Assembly: GCA_964579725.1 (NCBI GenBank)
Contig: CAZOHG010000042.1
Location: forward strand, 1 to 33,010
DNA: 33,010 bases
Source of the DNA: CAZOHG01 sp964579725
GTDB taxonomy: Bacteria; Zhuqueibacterota; JdFR-76; BMS3Abin05
Direction of reading: 5' to 3'
Part shown: positions 1 through 7,043 of the stretch, in pieces
How the letters are laid out: the number at the start of each line of letters is the position of its first letter
Position numbering within the stretch: the stretch's first letter is position 1
Notes under the pieces: model-generated
The model's database searches: none
What the model was told of the DNA's origin: nothing
What the model saw: the letters and a program-made list of their open reading frames with translations, nothing else
Translations under genes and position numbers: made by a program

Positions 1-57
1 CACCTGCCGCTATGGAGCGCCAGCGGAATAGCGGTCAGGTGGAGCGATTTGTTAGGT
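1..57 (-). other. attC recombination site (partial, cut by window edge)
   Basis: On the minus strand the stop codon of the OLD nuclease gene is followed at once by ACCTAAC (57-51), which matches the R'' core RYYYAAC, then AAATCGC. The internal arms CACCTGCCGCTAT (1-13) and ATAGCGGTCAGGTG (28-41) pair with one unpaired base, as is typical of attC folding. The other core lies beyond position 1. It shares the AACAAATCGCT stretch with the attC site at 1945-2016. Seen: core, arms and position. Inferred: function as an integron site. Confidence 0.8.
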
Positions 58-62
58 GATTA

Positions 63-1946
63 TTAGCTACTTCTTTGAATAAGATTTTTCATTTCCTCAA
101 ACCATAAAAGCACATCTCCATCTGGGTCTATTTCTTTAAGCATTTCGATTGTCATATACTTTGTTGCACGAGAACAGAGCACTCTTTTAGCTTTTGACTC
201 TTTTTCCTTTTTCTTTTCATCGCTTAGATCATCCCAAGATAATTTACTTCCAGAAGCATCATGCACCATCCTTGCAATAGATTGCGGGACATCATCAAAA
301 GGGGCAAAATTTGAATTTATTGATAAGTCAATTCCTAGTTCTTTATAAGCTGCTGTAATGGCATCTTTGTGAAGATAATTTTCTATTTCTTTTTTCCCTG
401 TGCATTTTGCTACACAACCATCACGAACATTTACTTGGTTTATGTAATCTTCGTATTTGGGAGGATTTGGTGGTATGGTATCTCTGTCACATAGATGAAA
501 CTCAGGTCTGTTAAGAACTTGAAGGCGGGAAGTCCACAATGCAAGGGTACTACCACCTAGTGGAAAAAAGATTACTTCACCATTTAATTCTAACCTTTCT
601 AAATCAGGTATGTCTAAACCATTCCTACGTAATGCAGATGCAATATTTTGTAAAAAACTTATATCATTCGGTCCTTCAACACCAATAAATAGTTTTACAT
701 TATTATCTGGCAAAACGCCAAGAGATTCCGCAAATATTTTATTTATATTTGGTCCACCTATTAAAATTTCTCTGGATTTATCCTCATTGACATGGATATA
801 CCTTAAACAAGTATCAGGCAAAGACCTAGCTAACATAGGAGTATGTGTGCTAATAATTACTTGAGCTTCTGAGGAAAGATCTACTAAGGCTCTCAGTAAC
901 ATTCGCTGATTATGTGGGTGCTGGCTGGTTTCTGGTTCTTCAATTGCATATATTATAGATGAATGTCCAGTTTCTTTCGCAATTTGTTCAGCCTTTGCCC
1001 TGAAGAAACTCAAAAGAATTAGTCTTTTGACACCACTCCCACGTTTATTTATAGGAATATCATCATCTGATGTAATGCTCGCCTTAAATAGACTGTCCCA
1101 TTTAGGTGGTATGAACGTTGGATTGAGTTGTGTTGCAAGCGAAGGATCCATTTCTCGGAGCTTTTCCAAAGTAGCATCAGCAATTTTCTTCACTTCTTGT
1201 CTAACATATTCCATGATTTTAGAAAGTTCTGCCTCTTTTGCCTTTATAGCTTCTTTAACAGCAGCTTTTAAAGGATCTTGAGCCTCAGGATCCTGATCTG
1301 TGCTTTGACGATCAGATTTGAAGAGAGCAAAGGCAGGTAAATACTTGCGGAGTTCTGTCCAAATTTTCTTTGCATTATCGTCATTTAAAGGGATCATGGA
1401 CGGTTGTAATTGAAGATCATCAAAATATTCTCTAATTTTCTTACGTATTTGTGCATTAACTCTTTGATCAATGTCGGAAATGTTAATGCCTAATTCTTTA
1501 GCTCTTCTTTTTAGATCGGTATTTTTAAGTTGTAAAAGGTCATCGGCTCCTTTCACGGTTGGATGTATAGCATATGCCATAATGCTTTTACATTTCGGCT
1601 TTTGTAAATCGCCGCTGTATTGTTTATGTATTTCTAATCTACCTTCGGCATTCAAAAGAAATTCATCTTGAAGCGTAGTTGGACTTGCATCATCAAGAAT
1701 TAATTCCTTAGGAAATTCGGTAAATTCACATATTATTGTCAAATTCTTAGGATCACCATGTTTGGATGCATCATCTTTATCAGGATCGCGATCATTGAGA
1801 AAAATGTCAAGTGCTTCCATGATGGTGGATTTACCTGAATCGTTTTTTCCAATAAGACCAGTAATATCTTCAAAATCTATTGCTATCTCATCTTTAAAAC
1901 ATCTGAAATTGCGTATTTTTAGACGTGAAAGTTTCATATTATTCAC
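63..1946 (-). CDS. OLD family ATP-dependent nuclease (ATPase + TOPRIM) in an integron cassette
   Basis: A 627-residue protein with an N-terminal ABC/SMC-like ATPase and a C-terminal TOPRIM nuclease domain. Walker A is GKNDSGKST (residues 33-41). A signature-like segment (RGSGVKR), Walker B (IIYAIEEPE) and an H-loop (ISTHTP) follow. TOPRIM residues are present: the glutamate in VEGPND (E424), DRD (D487, D489) and the EIENYL segment typical of OLD proteins. The family cleaves or nicks DNA under ATP control; GajA of the Gabija defence system is a relative, but no UvrD-like GajB partner is next to it, so it resembles stand-alone class 1 OLD. The longest frame starts at a GTG (1946) inside the attC core; an ATG at 1937 (MKLSRLKIRNF) is an equally good start. 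It is flanked by attC sites on both sides. A defence role is inferred. Confidence 0.88.
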   Translation of the reverse strand: MNNMKLSRLKIRNFRCFKDEIAIDFEDITGLIGKNDSGKSTIMEALDIFLNDRDPDKDDASKHGDPKNLTIICEFTEFPKELILDDASPTTLQDEFLLNAEGRLEIHKQYSGDLQKPKCKSIMAYAIHPTVKGADDLLQLKNTDLKRRAKELGINISDIDQRVNAQIRKKIREYFDDLQLQPSMIPLNDDNAKKIWTELRKYLPAFALFKSDRQSTDQDPEAQDPLKAAVKEAIKAKEAELSKIMEYVRQEVKKIADATLEKLREMDPSLATQLNPTFIPPKWDSLFKASITSDDDIPINKRGSGVKRLILLSFFRAKAEQIAKETGHSSIIYAIEEPETSQHPHNQRMLLRALVDLSSEAQVIISTHTPMLARSLPDTCLRYIHVNEDKSREILIGGPNINKIFAESLGVLPDNNVKLFIGVEGPNDISFLQNIASALRRNGLDIPDLERLELNGEVIFFPLGGSTLALWTSRLQVLNRPEFHLCDRDTIPPNPPKYEDYINQVNVRDGCVAKCTGKKEIENYLHKDAITAAYKELGIDLSINSNFAPFDDVPQSIARMVHDASGSKLSWDDLSDEKKKEKESKAKRVLCSRATKYMTIEMLKEIDPDGDVLLWFEEMKNLIQRSS

Positions 1947-2016
1947 CTAACGATTGAGCTCACCGGTTTTTGCGGAGCGCAGCGGAGTAAAAATCCAGTG
2001 CAGCGATTTGTTATGT
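1945..2016 (-). other. attC recombination site between the two cassettes
   Basis: A 72-bp imperfect palindrome. On the minus strand it begins ACATAAC (R'', 2016-2010) followed by AAATCGCTGCACTGG, and ends CCGGTGAGCTCAATC-GTTAGGT (R', 1951-1945). Arms CACTGG/CCGGTG and TTTTT/AAAAA can pair around a GC-rich centre. The AACAAA after R'' and the CGTTAGG end have the polarity of known attC sites, so the top strand is the minus strand, in agreement with the direction of both cassette genes. The GTG start of the downstream gene lies in the R' box. Confidence 0.85.
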
Positions 2017-2024
2017 AATGTTCT

Positions 2025-3059
2025 TTATTCAATACTCTCTTTGTTTTTTCTTTTCCTCATATTCATAGGTATGGAATGAGTAAACTCCTCAAGCAGCATG
2101 GGTAACTCTTTGAACAAAATATAAATATCTTTGTTTCCCATCATTTCCATCCCTATAGGGGTGTCCATAACTAATTCAGACAACTTTCTCATATCTTTTA
2201 TAGCTTCTCTAACCCCATTTATATCACCATCTCTCGCTCTTCTATACGCTTCTATTCCAATTTCATATAGCCATGGCGCCTCATCTCTGAACAAGCCAAG
2301 CAAAACAAGTATGCCAACAGGTGATCCAGATTCAGGTAATATGCGAGCCATTTTACGAAGCATATATGGATCAAATTTTTGATAATTTCGTTTTTTTGAA
2401 ATACTTCCAACCTCCTGAATTCTATAAAAAAGCTCTTTAATAGCTGTACGTATTTCATCACGAATTACTTCAATATTTTGCGAAGTAACTTTTTCTTCTA
2501 ATTTTGTGAGACTGACACTTAAATCAGAAACAGCAGCAACAATATCTGCTAATGAACGTTCTTCAGGCTTATCACTTTGTCTTAGTATTTGGAGATCTAA
2601 AGATACAGAAATGGGAGTTTCTATTTCTTCTTTATCTTCTTTCAATGATTTTATCTGATCAACTATTTCGTTTCTAGCTGATTCAACGCTATCTAAATCT
2701 CTATGATCAAATATTACAGTTCTTAATCCTGCCACATCAAAAGGTATCCTTTCACCTTTTTTAATGATCTGTACCAATGGTTTCCTTATCGCATGCCTTA
2801 TGGCCAATTCATAGAAAACATTGGGATTTGTTTCAGTTAAATCTGCAATAACTAAAGGATCATTCACTACGTGTTGAATAACTTGGCTTGTTATTACACC
2901 TGGCTTATCTATTTCATCAGCACGTACAGCAAAATAACCACATTCTTCTACAGCAGGTCTAATGATATGTCGTAATACTTGGTCAGAACGTTTTCGGGTT
3001 TCTGATTCAGGCTCTCCTATAGGAGCAATTACAAAGCATTGTTTCTTGTTTCCACTCAT
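2025..3059 (-). CDS. DRHyd (deoxyribosyltransferase/TIR-like) domain protein in an integron cassette
   Basis: A 344-residue cytoplasmic protein. Residues 1-135 have the pattern of nucleoside 2-deoxyribosyltransferase/TIR-like proteins: CFVIAPIG at the first strand, then VIADLTETNPNVFYELAIRHA, where E84 matches the catalytic glutamate of the superfamily, then PFDVAGLRTVIFD. Residues 180-215 are probably coiled coil; the remainder (about 215-344) is helical and not recognised. Such domains hydrolyse or transfer the N-glycosidic bond of nucleotides, and relatives act in antiphage and stress systems. ATG 3059 is preceded by AGGAGAT at good distance. It is a complete cassette between attC sites. 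The substrate and a defence role are inferred. Confidence 0.75.
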   Translation of the reverse strand: MSGNKKQCFVIAPIGEPESETRKRSDQVLRHIIRPAVEECGYFAVRADEIDKPGVITSQVIQHVVNDPLVIADLTETNPNVFYELAIRHAIRKPLVQIIKKGERIPFDVAGLRTVIFDHRDLDSVESARNEIVDQIKSLKEDKEEIETPISVSLDLQILRQSDKPEERSLADIVAAVSDLSVSLTKLEEKVTSQNIEVIRDEIRTAIKELFYRIQEVGSISKKRNYQKFDPYMLRKMARILPESGSPVGILVLLGLFRDEAPWLYEIGIEAYRRARDGDINGVREAIKDMRKLSELVMDTPIGMEMMGNKDIYILFKELPMLLEEFTHSIPMNMRKRKNKESIE

Positions 3060-3077
3060 GTAGCTAATCTCCTATTT

Positions 3078-3210
3078 ACATAACGGTCGAGCATCAGTGG
3101 ATTTGCCACCCCGCGGCCAGTAACTTCAACCTACCAAACTTCTCTTCGTCTTAAAGAACTTTCAAAAGAACCGGACGCGTGGCAAATTCCACTGCATGCT
3201 TTTGTTATGC
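3078..3210 (-). other. attC recombination site, long form (133 bp)
   Basis: On the minus strand it begins GCATAAC (R'', 3210-3204) and ends GTTATGT (R', 3084-3078). The inner arms GTGGCAAATTCCACTGCATGC (plus strand, 3178-3198) and GCATCAGTGGATTTGCCAC (3091-3109) are complementary apart from a few unpaired bases, which mark strand choice in attC sites. About 70 bp of less paired sequence forms the tip. It separates the DRHyd cassette from a disrupted upstream cassette. Confidence 0.85.
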
Positions 3211-3283
3211 ACCATTGAATTTATTTAAATAGGCAGATAATTCAGGAAAGTCATCAGGATTAACAATATCATATTTATTTTGA
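3205..3283 (-). pseudogene. 3' tail of an IS-disrupted integron cassette gene
   Basis: On the minus strand an open frame runs from the IS end to a TAA inside the attC R'' box (3207-3205), the usual place for a cassette gene to stop. It encodes NKYDIVNPDDFPELSAYL followed by NKFNGA, which has normal protein composition. No start is available, because the IS boundary lies at about 3283. On the far side of the IS there is no convincing continuation (a stop lies in the matching frame), so part of the gene was probably lost. No family is recognised. Confidence 0.4.
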
Positions 3284-4869
3284 CTATAGTTTCGAGTTTC
3301 AAAGGCGCAGTTCACCTGTCTATAGCTGAAATATAGCGATTAAACGGACTGTAGTTGTTTGTATAAGTCGAAAAAAATCAAGATTGTTGTCGAATACTTG
3401 TTCTTTGACGTAAAATCGGGTCATTTTCAAGGTCCAATTTTTTGCACTTTGGGTTCCAGAGCGTCCAAAAGCTAAACCGGCGAAAAAACACCTGCAAGGC
3501 CATTCTGGCCAGGCCAGCAGTAACAGGGGATTTTTTTCTCCACGGTATCGGCGGCACCGATTTTCTGTTCTTGCTTGTGTTCATGATCATTGAAAGCAAT
3601 CGTGTTAAGGCATAAGCCAAGGAAATCATCGACAGCCACCGGTGCAAAGCCCGACTGGAGCGTTGCCAGGCCTGGGCCACACCGAAGAAGTGTTTGATTT
3701 CATTGAACATCGGTTCGGTTTTCCAGCGTTTACTGAACAGCTTAATGATCTGCTCAGGCGTCAGCCCCAGGTCAGTGGAAAGGATAAGCGTCCAGTTTTT
3801 CTGCCCGGGCAATTGCGACCAAACGGCGACGACGGGCTCCCCCATCAGAAAGCGTGCCCGAAGCTTTTTGGAATAATACTTTACCGTTTTCGCCCTTTTC
3901 CCGTAGATTCTCAAACGGGCTATTCTGAGAGGCAGCTGTTCTTTGAAATCGGAAAGCGTCCACTTCTGCCCGTATTTTCTGGGGCGTCCCCGTCGGTTGG
4001 AGCGGCCTGCAGGGAAATCATACAGAACGGTATCTTTACGCACCTGTCCGATAACGTGAATCCCCCGCCTGCGCAAGGGCAGAATGAAGGGATGTTTCAT
4101 ATACCAGGCATCCACCAGCACCCGAAGCGTGGGGCCTTTGGACTCTTTAAAAACCGGAGCCAATAATCGGATTAGGGAGACCGCCGTGGTAAGCTTTGTG
4201 CGATTGCCCACTTTCTTGTGAATGCGGAGAATCAGGGGCAAAGCAGACCATATTTTACCGTAACTGAGCGATAATCCCAAAGCAACGATTTGTTGTCCCC
4301 AGATAAATTGGGGACGATTGGGTTTCTGCCCGTGCTCATGGTGATAAGCCCCGAAAGGAACCTTCTTAGAGGCTCGGGGATTGATGAAATCATCCACAAT
4401 GAGGTTCCATTCGCTTCGGGGAAAGAAGCGGATCACCAGGCGAATCAGTTGTTTGGGAACCTCTGTCCAGGCCCATTTGCCGTGGGTCAGGAGCCAGTAG
4501 TAGGTGGAGTATTTCTTTCGATGGCCCACCGCCAACAGGGCATCGGTGACGTGGCCCCCTCGGGACATTAGAATGCCGATGAGCAGTTCCATGTAGGTGG
4601 AAGCCAGACGAACGGGGATCACCTGAATCATGAAATTAAGCCAAAGAACAACCAGGCCTAGAGGCTGAGTGTCTTGCATGAGATTTCTCCTTATAGGTTA
4701 ATAAAGACCCTATAAGAAGTTCATGCGCCTCGTAAGTCCTGTTATTACAATATATTATATATGTTGCGACCTGTATTTTTTATGAAAAAATCAAGTCTTT
4801 TTTTGCTTTTTTTCATTTTTTTGAATTTTTATTTGTCCTGAACTAATCGCTGAAACTCGAAACTATAGT
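3283..4869 (-). mobile_element. Insertion sequence, about 1.59 kb, with DDE transposase
   Basis: A perfect 19-bp inverted repeat bounds the element: ACTATAGTTTCGAGTTTCA at 3283-3301 and its complement at 4851-4869. One transposase gene fills the interior. The outermost CTATAG is itself a palindrome, so it could be a 6-bp target duplication rather than part of the terminal repeat; the flanks outside it (TTTG and TTAA) do not match. About 95 bp of AT-rich non-coding DNA separates the left end from the transposase stop and 190 bp the right end from its start. It sits at the edge of the cassette array. Confidence 0.85.
3378..4679 (-). CDS. IS4/IS701-like DDE transposase
   Basis: A 433-residue transposase. 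The predicted catalytic triad is carried by LIVDDFINP (first Asp), LVDAWYMK (second Asp) and FSKRWKTEPMFNEIKHFFG (Glu in the Y/F-x-x-RW-x-x-E type segment), the arrangement of the IS4 superfamily. The N-terminal 100 residues are helical and probably bind DNA. Basic stretches such as RSNRRGRPRKYGQKW lie between the second Asp and the Glu. The frame is intact and full length, so the element may be active. Assignment to IS701 rather than IS4 or an unclassified group is tentative. Its GC content is higher than that of the cassette genes beside it. Confidence 0.85.
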   Translation of the reverse strand: MQDTQPLGLVVLWLNFMIQVIPVRLASTYMELLIGILMSRGGHVTDALLAVGHRKKYSTYYWLLTHGKWAWTEVPKQLIRLVIRFFPRSEWNLIVDDFINPRASKKVPFGAYHHEHGQKPNRPQFIWGQQIVALGLSLSYGKIWSALPLILRIHKKVGNRTKLTTAVSLIRLLAPVFKESKGPTLRVLVDAWYMKHPFILPLRRRGIHVIGQVRKDTVLYDFPAGRSNRRGRPRKYGQKWTLSDFKEQLPLRIARLRIYGKRAKTVKYYSKKLRARFLMGEPVVAVWSQLPGQKNWTLILSTDLGLTPEQIIKLFSKRWKTEPMFNEIKHFFGVAQAWQRSSRALHRWLSMISLAYALTRLLSMIMNTSKNRKSVPPIPWRKKSPVTAGLARMALQVFFRRFSFWTLWNPKCKKLDLENDPILRQRTSIRQQS

Positions 4870-5049
4870 TTAAGACTTAACAAATCAAATCAATCGAACA
4901 GAAAGGGAAAGTTGAGGGCGCTACCCTCTTCTATATTAAGGAGATTGTGTTCCATGCCAGATTTATTTTAAATATACGTATAAAATAAACACCGGTCAAG
5001 ATTTTTTTTGCCCATTCGGATTATTTGGCAATGGAATAGCGCTTTTCGT

Positions 5050-5067
5050 CCACCCATGAATGGGTGG
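5050..5067. repeat. REP-like palindrome
   Basis: CCACCCAT-GA-ATGGGTGG is a perfect 8-bp stem with a 2-base loop, followed closely by CGGCTTTAGCCG (5071-5082), a second short stem. Paired short hairpins of this kind in intergenic DNA are typical of dispersed REP-like elements. No T-run follows, so it is not a standard terminator. Copy number in the genome is unknown. Confidence 0.55.
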
Positions 5068-5230
5068 TCTCGGCTTTAGCCGGTAACGGGAGAAACTTCT
5101 GCAATCTAAAATCGAAAATCCGTGTTCTGAAATCAAAAAATAACGTATTCGTTCCGACTCTTATTTTAATAAAAATAAAAATTTCGCTTTCTTGCTTTTG
5201 TCACTGGCTTTTGCAACCCATAAATTTTCC

Positions 5231-5259
5231 TTGAATTTCATAGGATGATTTTGTATTTT
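5231..5259 (+). promoter_or_regulatory. Possible sigma-70 promoter for selD
   Basis: TTGAAT (5231-5236) and TATTTT (5254-5259) are separated by 17 bp. They match the -35 and -10 consensus at 4 of 6 positions each. AT-rich surroundings make chance matches likely. Confidence 0.3.
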
Positions 5260-5473
5260 GTAATCCAAATTGAACAAAAAATAAAGACAGGAATTTGAAA
5301 CCGCGATGAGCTCATTCGCCCAAGAATTTCCAAAAACCGTTGAAACGCCATTTGCTTTTTTCGATTTTGGAGAAAATGACGCCCTTTGTCGTCCCCTTCT
5401 TTTTGGGGAGGCAGAACGTCATTTAAGCGAGCGACGCGGAATCCTTTGTCTGGCGCGAACTAAAAAGGGTAAC

Positions 5474-6538
5474 ATGACGGACAAGCGAAGAAAAATTCGG
5501 CTCACCGAATCCGTTTCCTGTGCTGGCTGAGCATCTAAACTTAGCCTAACGGAGTTAGGTGCGATATTAGAAAAACTGCCTCGGATTGAAGACCCCCGTC
5601 TTCTCGTAGGGATCAATACGGCCGATGATGCCGGGGTGTTCAAATTGACGGATGATCTGGCTTTGATCCAAACCGTTGATTTTTTCACCCCTATTTTGGA
5701 CGACCCGTATTTGTACGGCCAGATTTCGGCGGCCAATTCGCTGAGTGACGTGTACGCCATGGGCGGCACACCGATTACAGCCTTGAATATTGCCGGAGTC
5801 TCAACCGGCTATTTTGATGCCGAAACGCTGGCAGCTATTTTCCGGGGCGGCATCGACAAAGCGGCGGAGGCAGGGGTCGTGGTTTTGGGTGGCCACACCA
5901 TTTCGGATAAAGAGTTGAAATACGGATTGGCCGTCACGGGAACCATTCACCCCGAAAAAATCATTCGAAACTCCGGTGCCCGGCCGGGAGATGTCCTGGT
6001 TTTAACCAAACCGATCGGGACGGGTATTGTTACCACCGCTCTCAAACAGGCCAAAGTGAGCGAAAACGAGCTCGAGGTGACCATTCGCTCCATGCTCACC
6101 CTGAATAAATTTGCGGCAGAGGCCATGCAAAAGGTGGGTGTCCATGCCGCTACCGATGTCACGGGATTTGGCCTTTTGGGGCATTTGCACGAGCTATTGG
6201 TTGCAAGCGGCGCAGGGGCGGAACTATCGGCGTACAGCGTCCCGTTTGTCCCGGGAGCGCTTAAATTTGCCAAGATGGGAACCATCCCTGCCGGTTCGCG
6301 AGCCAATCAGTTTTATTTGGACGACGGTGAAAAAATTGAGCTCCTGGCCGAAATCCCCGAAGAACATGAAATCTTACTGTACGACGCCCAAACCTCAGGC
6401 GGATTGATTATTGCCGTGGCTCCCGAAAAGGTCGAATCCTTGCTAACCGCCATTCGCGATACCGAACATCCTTTTGAACCAATTGTCATCGGAAAGGTAA
6501 TAGAAGCAACTCCCGGTTTTATTCGAATTGTCGATTGA
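5474..6538 (+). CDS. selD: Selenide, water dikinase SelD, selenocysteine-containing
   Basis: SelD makes selenophosphate from selenide and ATP for selenocysteine and selenouridine synthesis. The reading frame starts at ATG 5474 (MTDKRRKIRLTESVSCAG), meets TGA at 5528-5530 (codon 19) and continues in the same frame as ASKLSLTELGAILEKLP to 6538, 354 residues in all, the usual family length. The TGA falls exactly where other SelD proteins carry the catalytic Cys or Sec (HGAGCGC in E. coli, Cys17). The rest is complete: NTADDAGVF, QTVDFFTPILDDPY, AANSLSDVYAMGG, GGHTI and TDVTGFGLLGHL. A hairpin downstream of the TGA is a suitable SECIS. Weak ribosome site AAGGGT upstream. Standard gene calling would start it about 160 bases too late. 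Confidence 0.95.
5542..5561 (+). promoter_or_regulatory. Candidate bacterial SECIS hairpin in selD
   Basis: CCTAAC (5545-5550) pairs with GTTAGG (5554-5559) around the loop GGA (5551-5553); a G-T pair extends the stem. The loop lies about 20 bases after the UGA and begins with G, which fits the known spacing and loop rule of bacterial SECIS elements bound by SelB. It lies within the coding frame. Confidence 0.65.
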
Positions 6539-7043
6539 TTTTTCCCGTCTAAGGCCAACTCTAAAATTTCCCTCAAAAACGAAAATTCTTTTTAAATGCT
6601 CATTTAATAAACTATTCCATGTCAAAAATTCCGGCTGACATTTCAAATCACTTGACTTAACCAAACGATTTCACTACATTATCGCTAATTCGTTGTGTTC
6701 GGCTATCCCAATAAAGGGGCGGATTTGGACCCACAAATTAATGCTGAAATATGGGTTGTTTTGTTCAGAGCGTGGCCCCAAAAAGCGTTTTATTTTTCTG
6801 GAAAATGCACACGATTGCACAAATAAAAATCTTGGCATTTGTTTTTGATTCTAAGGAAAGATTTCAAAAAAATGAAACCATTTGCCGGGGCAAAAAACCG
6901 AACGGCGGTGGTTTGCCCGGGTCCTTCAATTTGGCATGGATTCAACAATCGGCTGACAGATAAAGGAACCGCCAGCTGCTTCCACGGGCAAATGGGGACA
7001 TTCAATCGTTTTTAAATGGCTTGAAGTAGTTTGAGGTCAGACA
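6539..7043. other. Intergenic region between selD and the Nramp-like gene
   Basis: About 500 bp without a recognised gene. The first 250 bp are AT-rich and featureless apart from short T-runs; no clear terminator for selD was seen. The last 170 bp contain the nested inverted repeats described separately at 6878-6995. Confidence 0.5.
6878..6995 (+). promoter_or_regulatory. Candidate structured RNA leader upstream of the Nramp-like gene
   Basis: Two nested perfect stems are visible. CCATTTGCC (6878-6886) pairs with GGCAAATGG (6987-6995) and closes a domain of about 118 bases. Inside it, GGGCAAA (6888-6894) pairs with TTTGCCC (6912-6918), topped by ACCG/CGGT. The region ends about 50 bases before the transporter ATG. 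The architecture, a long closing stem over a multi-branch interior, resembles a riboswitch, but no known class could be recognised. Confidence 0.4.

Larger units (their letters stand above)
4870..5473. other. Intergenic region between the IS and selD
   Basis: No gene recognised in about 600 bp. It holds an isolated ACTTAACAAATC (4875-4886) that resembles an attC R'' box, a perfect palindrome at 5050-5067, an AT-rich repeat-like phrase at 5094-5145 and a possible selD promoter at 5231-5259. The open frame from 5306 that runs into selD lacks protein-like composition and is read as an upstream extension only. Confidence 0.6.

Noticed and set aside
4875..4886. Fourth attC site right of the IS
   Set aside because: Only one core-like box is present, with no pairing arms or second core; kept as a remark in the IS finding.
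5306..5530. Separate 74-residue gene ahead of selD
   Set aside because: Its last 18 codons are the true N-terminus of SelD and its TGA is the Sec codon; the upstream part has no SelD similarity or ribosome site.
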